Positions 58,413 to 64,000 of a DNA stretch of 64,000 nucleotides are shown piece after piece (position 1 is the first letter of the stretch; the number at the start of each line of letters is the position of its first letter). The notes beneath the pieces were generated by a model that was given only the letters and a program-made list of their open reading frames with translations, was not told the DNA's origin and did no database searches. This DNA comes from Bacteroides intestinalis. Its GTDB lineage: Bacteria; Bacteroidota; Bacteroidia; Bacteroidales; Bacteroidaceae. Both the position numbers and the translations under genes were made by a program. The DNA is taken from assembly GCF_902364365.1 (NCBI RefSeq), contig NZ_CABJDN010000001.1, positions 248,001 through 312,000 on the forward strand, written 5' to 3'.

Positions 58413-59939
58413 ATGAAATATCTAGGAATAACCTTAGGGACAGGCCTGTTGGCAACTGTTTCTTTATGTGGCAATGCGGCAAACAAAGATTCCAAACCTA
58501 ATATAATCTTTATCTTGTGCGATGACATGGGATATGGAGATTTAGGGTGTTACGGACAGAAATATATTCAGACGCCTAACATAGACCGTATGGCGCAGGA
58601 AGGTATGTTGTTTACCCAAGCTTATGCCGGTAGTCCGGTTAGTGCACCTTCCCGTGCTTCTTTGATGACCGGGCAGCATACCGGGCATACCCATGTGCGT
58701 GGAAATAAAGAATATTGGAAGAATGTTCCTACTGTGACATACGGCATCAATGAAGATTTCTCTGTCGTAGGGCAGGAACCGTATGATGAAGGCCACATTA
58801 TCCTGCCCGAAATCATGAAGAAGAACGGCTATACTACAGGTGTATTCGGTAAATGGGCAGGCGGCTACGAGGGCTCCTGTTCCACACCGGATAAACGGGG
58901 GATAGATGAATTCTATGGTTATATTTGTCAGTTCCAGGCACATTTGTACTATCCCAATTTCCTGAACAGATACAGCAAGGAGGAAGGAGATTCCGGAGTC
59001 GTACGTGTTGTTATGGAGGACAATATCAATTATCCTATGTTTGGTGATGATTACAAAAAGCGTTCGCAATATTCTGCCGACCTTATTCATCAGAAAGCTA
59101 TGGAATGGATTGATAAGCAGGATGGTAAACAACCTTTTTACGGCTTCTTCACTTATACGCTTCCGCATGCCGAACTGGCGCAGCCCAACGACTCCATTCT
59201 GAAAGGCTATAAAAAGCAATTCTTCAGAGATAAAACCTGGGGAGGGTATAAAGGTGGGCGCTACAATGCCGCGGAGCATACCCATGCCGAGTTTGCCGGT
59301 ATGATTACCCGCCTCGACTGTTATGTAGGCGAAGTCTTGAAGAAACTGAAAGAGAAAGGGCTCGATGATAACACGATTGTTATCTTTAGCAGTGATAACG
59401 GCCCTCACGAAGAGGGTGGAGCGGATCCCGAATTTTTCGGACGGGATGGTAAGTTGCGCGGTCTGAAACGGCAATGCCATGAGGGCGGTATACGAATCCC
59501 CTTTATCGTGCGTTGGCCCGGGCGTATATCAGCCGGTACGGTGAATGATCACCAATTGGCTTTCTACGATGTGATGCCTACATTCTGTGAGTTGATGGAG
59601 GATAAAGCGTTCCCGAAGAAATACATAAATAAGAAGATAAAGGATGATTGCTTTGACGGTATTTCCTTTGCTCCTACCTTGTTTGGGGATGACAGCAAGC
59701 AGCAAAAGCATGATTTCCTTTATTGGGAGTTCCATGAAACAGACCAGATTGGTGTCCGTGTGGGAGACTGGAAATTGTTGGTTAAGAAAGGGACACCTTA
59801 TCTGTATGATCTCGCAAATGATGTGCATGAAGATCATGATATTGCAGCTGCTCATCCCGATATTGTGAAGCAGATGAAAGAGATTATAAGGCGGGAGCAC
59901 AGAGATAGTGAGATGTTTTCTGTTACGTTGCCTGAATAA
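58413..59939 (+). CDS. S1-family sulfatase
   Basis: A 508-residue secreted sulfatase with signal peptide ending near NAANKD. Metal-binding residues are in ILCDDMGYGDLG. The residue to be converted to formylglycine is Ser77 in VSAPSRASLMTGQHTGH, so this is the Ser-type that needs the anaerobic maturase. FGKWAGGYEG, SSDNGPHEEGG and GGIRIPFIVRWPG complete the active site. It follows the GH2 gene, most likely in one transcript. The sulfated substrate is unknown; host or algal glycans are possible. Confidence 0.93.
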   Translation: MKYLGITLGTGLLATVSLCGNAANKDSKPNIIFILCDDMGYGDLGCYGQKYIQTPNIDRMAQEGMLFTQAYAGSPVSAPSRASLMTGQHTGHTHVRGNKEYWKNVPTVTYGINEDFSVVGQEPYDEGHIILPEIMKKNGYTTGVFGKWAGGYEGSCSTPDKRGIDEFYGYICQFQAHLYYPNFLNRYSKEEGDSGVVRVVMEDNINYPMFGDDYKKRSQYSADLIHQKAMEWIDKQDGKQPFYGFFTYTLPHAELAQPNDSILKGYKKQFFRDKTWGGYKGGRYNAAEHTHAEFAGMITRLDCYVGEVLKKLKEKGLDDNTIVIFSSDNGPHEEGGADPEFFGRDGKLRGLKRQCHEGGIRIPFIVRWPGRISAGTVNDHQLAFYDVMPTFCELMEDKAFPKKYINKKIKDDCFDGISFAPTLFGDDSKQQKHDFLYWEFHETDQIGVRVGDWKLLVKKGTPYLYDLANDVHEDHDIAAAHPDIVKQMKEIIRREHRDSEMFSVTLPE

Positions 59940-59941
59940 TA

Positions 59942-60172
59942 TTATTCCTGTGATATATCTCTGGGCAATACTTTGAATTTCTTTTTGAAACAACTGCTAA
60001 AATATTTAGGATCATTATATCCTACAGTATAAGCCAAATCGGAAATACGCATGCCGGGGTTGTCAGAAAGAATCTTATAAGCTGCTTGTAAGCGTATATC
60101 AGGACACATGATGCTAATTATATGACTTTTCATCGTATTCGGAACTTTCGTACCTTTTAAAAGCTCATTGTA
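59942..60172 (-). pseudogene. Remnant of an AraC-type HTH, probably of a hybrid sensor
   Basis: The open frame encodes the second half of an AraC helix-turn-helix domain ending in MRISDLAYTVGYNDPKYFSS and the usual closing FKKKFKVLP. The first half and all upstream domains are missing; the frame runs back only to a TAA at 60173-60175. The match is to the C-termini of hybrid two-component regulators. It lies 2 bases past the sulfatase stop, on the opposite strand. It is best read as what remains of a second such regulator. Confidence 0.75.
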
Positions 60173-60240
60173 TTATGACATATTCAAGCCGCTTTCTTCC
60201 TTTCATGTATCTTCTTTAAGCAGGTATAGTTAATCCTGTT

Positions 60241-60372
60241 TGTTTCATGCCTTGAAACAACTTGTTTCATTGCTTGAAACAAAGTGTTTCACACCGAGAA
60301 ACAAACTGTTTCAAGGCATGAAACAAACGGTTCCCTGTGGCGAAACAGACGGTTTCACCTTGGGAACCGATT
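60241..60372. repeat. 22-bp-period palindromic array
   Basis: Six units start at 60241, 60263, 60285, 60307, 60329 and 60351, an exact 22-bp step. The first four have TGTTTC(N7)GAAACA. The units at 60241 and 60307 are exact reverse complements over 19 bases. Units five and six have lost the simple core but remain complementary to each other (GGTTCCC with GGGAACC, GAAAC with GTTTC). The array ends 2 bases from the stop codon of the hybrid sensor gene. Confidence 0.88.
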
Positions 60373-60374
60373 CT

Positions 60375-63300
60375 TCAGGAGCGTTCTTCCTTATATTGCG
60401 TTGGGGAGCAGCCCATGTATTGCTTGAATACCGTGCTGAAATAGCGTGCTGTAGAGAAGCCTGTCTGGTCGGCTATTTCGTTGATGCTAAGTGAAGTGTG
60501 GTTAAGCAACCAGGTAGCCCGTTCTATTCGCAGCTTCGTGATATAATCGTTGGAACCCATTCCTGCCAATGCCTTCAGCTTATTGTAAAGTCCTGCGCGA
60601 CTGATGCCCAGTTCCGTACAAAGGAACGATACTCCCAACTGTGGATTATCCAGATTCTCGGAAATCAGTTTGTTCAACCGGTTCAGGAACTTTTCGTCTG
60701 CCGAACTGAACGTACTTTCCTGAGGCTGGGGCAGCGGTCCGGCTTCCGTATAACGCAGCCGTATCCGTTCGCGATTCTCCAATTGGCTTTGAATCACGGT
60801 ATAGAGGATATCCACCTCAAAGGGCTTGGTCAGATAAGCGTCCGCACCATTCTTATAGCCAAAAAGCTGGCTTTCCTCATCATTGCGTGCCGTAAGCAGG
60901 ATAACGGGGATATGGCTGATTGCAAGGTCTTCTTTGATATGTTTACATAACTCATACCCATTCATGCGGGGCATCTGAATGTCACTGACTATAATATCAG
61001 GCGAAGACTCATGACAGATACGCAAGGCTTCTTCACCATCATAAGCCACCCGGATTTCTTTGAATTTACCTTTAAGGGCAGAAGACAGATAGTCCGTCAG
61101 ATCCTTGTTGTCGTCCACAATAAGCAATGTGCAGCTTTGGGTGTCTTCCTTCTTTTGCATGTCGTCAGGAATGCTTTCAACTTCCTGGGTGGGAGCCAGC
61201 AGCTCATTCAGATATGCCTGTGGTTGCAGAGTCATCTTGCCCGGTTGTATATCCCGTGGCAGTTCGAACCAGAAGGTGGAACCGGACATATTCCCATGGT
61301 CATAGGCACCTATGCTTCCGCCATGCTGCTCGGCAAGAATCTTAGAGTAGGAGAGGCCGATACCTGTTCCGGGGCGGCTGTTGTTGCCTTGATAGAAGCG
61401 GATAAACAAGTTGTTTATATCCACATCTTTTAATCCGGGACCTTCGTCGGAGACAGAGATGCGTACACGGCTCTTGTCATCTGACAGGCTGGTGGCTACT
61501 TGAATCAGACTGTTCTCAGGGCTGTACTTCAGTGCATTGATCAGCAGATTTATTAATATGGTAGTGCATTTCTCTTTATCAAAGCAAAGAGTGTCTACTG
61601 CCGGTTCGGGACTATATAGGATGGAGATGCCTTTTAACTGGGCTTCCGGTCTGAAATCTGCTACAAGCTGTTCTATCCATGGGGCTAATTCCACAGTTTC
61701 TGCGTGCAGGGTACTTTGTCCTACCTCCATTTTGCGTACGTCCAGCACCATATTCAGGAGGTTCTTCATGCGCCCGGACTGTTTGCTGATACTTTGGATA
61801 ACCGGATATTTGTCGTCTTCCGGAGATAGTGATTTCAGTAATTGCTTTAACGGGGCATGTATCAGGGTGAGTGGAGTGCGCAGTTCATGGTTGATATTGA
61901 TAAGGAAACGTACTTTCTCTTCATATACCTGTTGTTCGTGTTCCTTCATAGCCCATTTCAGCTTGTTTTCTTTGCGACGCAACAGGGAGAAGAATGCCAG
62001 TATGATGCCTGAAACTATCAATATGAAACATACACTGATAAACCAGATGGATTTATACCACGGCGGTAATACTACGAGTTCCAGAATCTGATAATCTTCA
62101 CTCCATCCTCCTGTACGGGTACTACAGGAAGCCATTACTTGGTAGGTTCGTGCAGATAGTCCGCTTAATGTCAGTTCCGGCTGGTATGAGTAAATAACTT
62201 GTCCCTCCATGCCGCGTAGGGTATAACGATACATTGGTTTGCGGAAGATATCTTTATCGTGGGCAATGATTTTAATGGTGATGGGCTTGCTCTGCTCTTC
62301 CACTTTTAATCTCCGTCCGGTGCTCATTTGGGTATTCATACGTTCTCCGCCTACCGATACATCCGCCAGTTCAAGAATGGGAGGAGCGGTAGGTTCGTCA
62401 GGGAGTTGTTTATTGATGCAAAGCATACCGTTGACACCTCCCATATAAATGTCACCCTGTGTTGAGAGTATACGGGGTTTTTCCAGATATTCGTTCAAGA
62501 TGATTCCGTCTGATTCTCCGTAAAGAATAAATTCTCCCCTTTGAATCAGGTGGGCGAATAGTTTGCTGTCCGCTCCTATCCAGACGCGTCCTCGCTGATC
62601 GCAAATTAGCGAATTAATTTCATAAATCAGACTATTGGGAATATTGATGCATTGTTTTTTTTCCATGGAATAGTAACTGAGCCCGTAATTACTTCCAATC
62701 CAGAAAAGCCCGTTTTCATCGGTAGATATAGAATTGAATATGGTATCACCTTTGCAGCTGTATAATGTTTCTAACTGATTCTTTCTGGAATCTATCTGGT
62801 AAATCCGTTTGAAATCATGTAGATAGGAAACGAAACCATTCTGACATATAGGCAGGAGACTGCCGACGATGTCCTGACCAGGTTTGTCGAGGGAAACAGG
62901 TGTGAAATCTTTCCGGGCTAAATGATAGCTATAAGGTATTTCTGATAGTAACAATATGGTTTCCGGTGTGTTCCGGAATATATTAACTGTTTTTCCCCGT
63001 TTGCATAAAAGGGCGTCTATGCTATCGTTGATGATAATAAGTGGTTGGTAACTTTCGGTTTGTTTATCGAAAAAGAATAACCCTTTACTGAATAAAGAAA
63101 CCAGAAGATGCCTTTGGTCTATACCTGTGATGGAAGATACTTTATCTCCCCAAGTGGAGAGTACATGGTGGAATTTTTTTGTGCCAGGATTAAAGCGGTT
63201 GATTCCACCGCCGTCTGTTCCAATCCATATATCTTCTTTTTCATCCTGATAGATGCTGAGTGTTGACTTCTCACTGAGCCCGTATTCAAATCCGGGTAAT

Positions 63301-64000
63301 GCGTCCGAATAAATTTTCATTCCCGCTTCTTTGATGTGTATCAAACCGGCACGCACACTACCTGCCCACATATTATTATTGGAGTCGGTGTATAAATAAA
63401 GAATCGAATTGGCAGGTAGCGAATACGGATCTCCAGGAACCCGTACAAGAACCGACATGGTATTATCTTCTGGATTCAGGATATAAATGCCGGAACCATC
63501 TGTACCTATCCATATCTGCCCGTCACGTTCGGCTAAAGAAAGTACAACATTCGTCTGCAATTGGGAGTTTGTGGTATCATAAGAGTGAAGAAGCTTGCCG
63601 TTCCGGTCGTAGCATTTCACACCCTGATGGTAGGGAGCTACCCATATATTTCCATCTTTGTCGATGAGAGTAGCTATCAGTTCGTTACTTTCGAAAGGTA
63701 CGGGATGGGTTCGTCCCGTTGGAAAATCAATGAGTAGTGCACGACTCCATCGGTTGGTGCACATCAGGGTCTGATCGTCCCATTTCTGGAGGCTGGTAAT
63801 GTTATACTTATTATTGGTAAGGGCACACAGGAATCTGATTTGGTGATTGGCATAGTCATACTTATATAATTTGCCGTTTCCACCGAATAATACACCATCT
63901 TCCCAAGGACAAATAGAGGTCGCTATTACCGGATTATTATCTTCATCGCGTGCCTGCCGGAATTCATCTTCCTGATAATTGTAGTAGAAAAGCCCTTTGG
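60375..64000 (-). CDS. Hybrid two-component system sensor-regulator, 5' part missing
   Basis: The frame is open to the window edge, so the start lies beyond it; about 1208 residues are seen, the ATG at 63764 being internal. In order on the visible part: beta-propeller repeats (Reg_prop type, IWIGTDGGGINRFNP), a Y_Y_Y domain, a membrane segment (WFISVCFILIVSGIILAFF), a histidine kinase with the phospho-His in NINHELRTPLTLI, an ATPase with DEGPGLKDVDI and GTGIGLSYSK, a receiver with Asp in DIIVSDIQMPRMNGYE and Lys in YLTKPF, and a C-terminal AraC helix-turn-helix. Such proteins sense a glycan fragment in the periplasm and switch on adjacent genes, here probably the GH2-sulfatase pair. Confidence 0.95.
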   Translation of the reverse strand, partial: KGLFYYNYQEDEFRQARDEDNNPVIATSICPWEDGVLFGGNGKLYKYDYANHQIRFLCALTNNKYNITSLQKWDDQTLMCTNRWSRALLIDFPTGRTHPVPFESNELIATLIDKDGNIWVAPYHQGVKCYDRNGKLLHSYDTTNSQLQTNVVLSLAERDGQIWIGTDGSGIYILNPEDNTMSVLVRVPGDPYSLPANSILYLYTDSNNNMWAGSVRAGLIHIKEAGMKIYSDALPGFEYGLSEKSTLSIYQDEKEDIWIGTDGGGINRFNPGTKKFHHVLSTWGDKVSSITGIDQRHLLVSLFSKGLFFFDKQTESYQPLIIINDSIDALLCKRGKTVNIFRNTPETILLLSEIPYSYHLARKDFTPVSLDKPGQDIVGSLLPICQNGFVSYLHDFKRIYQIDSRKNQLETLYSCKGDTIFNSISTDENGLFWIGSNYGLSYYSMEKKQCINIPNSLIYEINSLICDQRGRVWIGADSKLFAHLIQRGEFILYGESDGIILNEYLEKPRILSTQGDIYMGGVNGMLCINKQLPDEPTAPPILELADVSVGGERMNTQMSTGRRLKVEEQSKPITIKIIAHDKDIFRKPMYRYTLRGMEGQVIYSYQPELTLSGLSARTYQVMASCSTRTGGWSEDYQILELVVLPPWYKSIWFISVCFILIVSGIILAFFSLLRRKENKLKWAMKEHEQQVYEEKVRFLININHELRTPLTLIHAPLKQLLKSLSPEDDKYPVIQSISKQSGRMKNLLNMVLDVRKMEVGQSTLHAETVELAPWIEQLVADFRPEAQLKGISILYSPEPAVDTLCFDKEKCTTILINLLINALKYSPENSLIQVATSLSDDKSRVRISVSDEGPGLKDVDINNLFIRFYQGNNSRPGTGIGLSYSKILAEQHGGSIGAYDHGNMSGSTFWFELPRDIQPGKMTLQPQAYLNELLAPTQEVESIPDDMQKKEDTQSCTLLIVDDNKDLTDYLSSALKGKFKEIRVAYDGEEALRICHESSPDIIVSDIQMPRMNGYELCKHIKEDLAISHIPVILLTARNDEESQLFGYKNGADAYLTKPFEVDILYTVIQSQLENRERIRLRYTEAGPLPQPQESTFSSADEKFLNRLNKLISENLDNPQLGVSFLCTELGISRAGLYNKLKALAGMGSNDYITKLRIERATWLLNHTSLSINEIADQTGFSTARYFSTVFKQYMGCSPTQYKEERS

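Noticed and set aside
60241..60372. CRISPR array
   Set aside because: The 22-bp units have no spacers of unique sequence between conserved repeats, the period is too short, and no cas gene is in the window.

Overview
The window looks like a Bacteroides chromosome segment, genus level only. The evidence is a SusC/SusD pair, a hybrid two-component sensor, a FecI/FecR-type sigma/anti-sigma pair, S1 sulfatase and GH2 genes, a Bacteroidetes-type dcw cluster without murF, murB or ddl, and many copies of the Bacteroides -7 promoter element TAnnTTTG.

Layout. 1-5.6 kb: end of a cvpA-like gene, then a suf Fe-S assembly operon (sufB, sufC, sufD, sufS), interrupted between sufC and sufD by a small AT-rich GxxExxY nuclease-fold gene bracketed by inverted repeats. 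5.7-12.9 kb: a YbjQ protein, an anti-sigma/ECF sigma pair, an outer-membrane beta-barrel protein and a membrane pyrophosphatase. 12.9-18.2 kb: a GH63-like lipoprotein and a LacZ-type GH2 enzyme. 18.2-27.5 kb: a two-gene LysO exporter, then an AT-rich SusD/SusC/novel-lipoprotein operon with a TPR-HTH membrane regulator. 27.5-39.2 kb: housekeeping genes (rnhB, a beta-propeller protein, corA, gpmI, a Cys-rich DUF3109 protein, gyrB, rpsT with tRNA-Glu, recO, a PagL-like deacylase, yqeY). 39.2-55 kb: the division and cell-wall (dcw) operon on the minus strand, mraZ-rsmH-ftsL-ftsI-murE-mraY-murD-ftsW-murG-murC-ftsQ-ftsA-ftsZ. 55-64 kb: a GH2 enzyme, a sulfatase, a decayed AraC-type remnant and the 3' part of a hybrid two-component system, together a small glycan-utilisation locus.

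The most unusual signal lies between the genes. Many spacers hold short-period, self-complementary repeat tracts, and each tract has its own sequence. Three tracts have a 22-bp period with a small palindrome in each unit, and each lies directly 3' of a stop codon (7762-7907, 33381-33490, 60241-60372). A fourth has an 11/22-bp period (55186-55317). At least eight gene junctions carry 7-bp (heptad) tracts, and the last heptad often supplies the stop codon of the upstream gene (mraZ, murE, murD, murG). A 9-bp family brackets the GxxExxY gene and also occurs alone as a 28-bp-stem hairpin at 14947-15008. The fixed period with a changing core, and the position at gene ends, suggest a common mechanism that I cannot name.

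Regulation visible in the sequence includes two TGGGG boxes 10 bp apart overlapping the mraZ promoter (probable MraZ autoregulation), an excellent -33/-7 promoter for tRNA-Glu/rpsT, and several strong intrinsic terminators.
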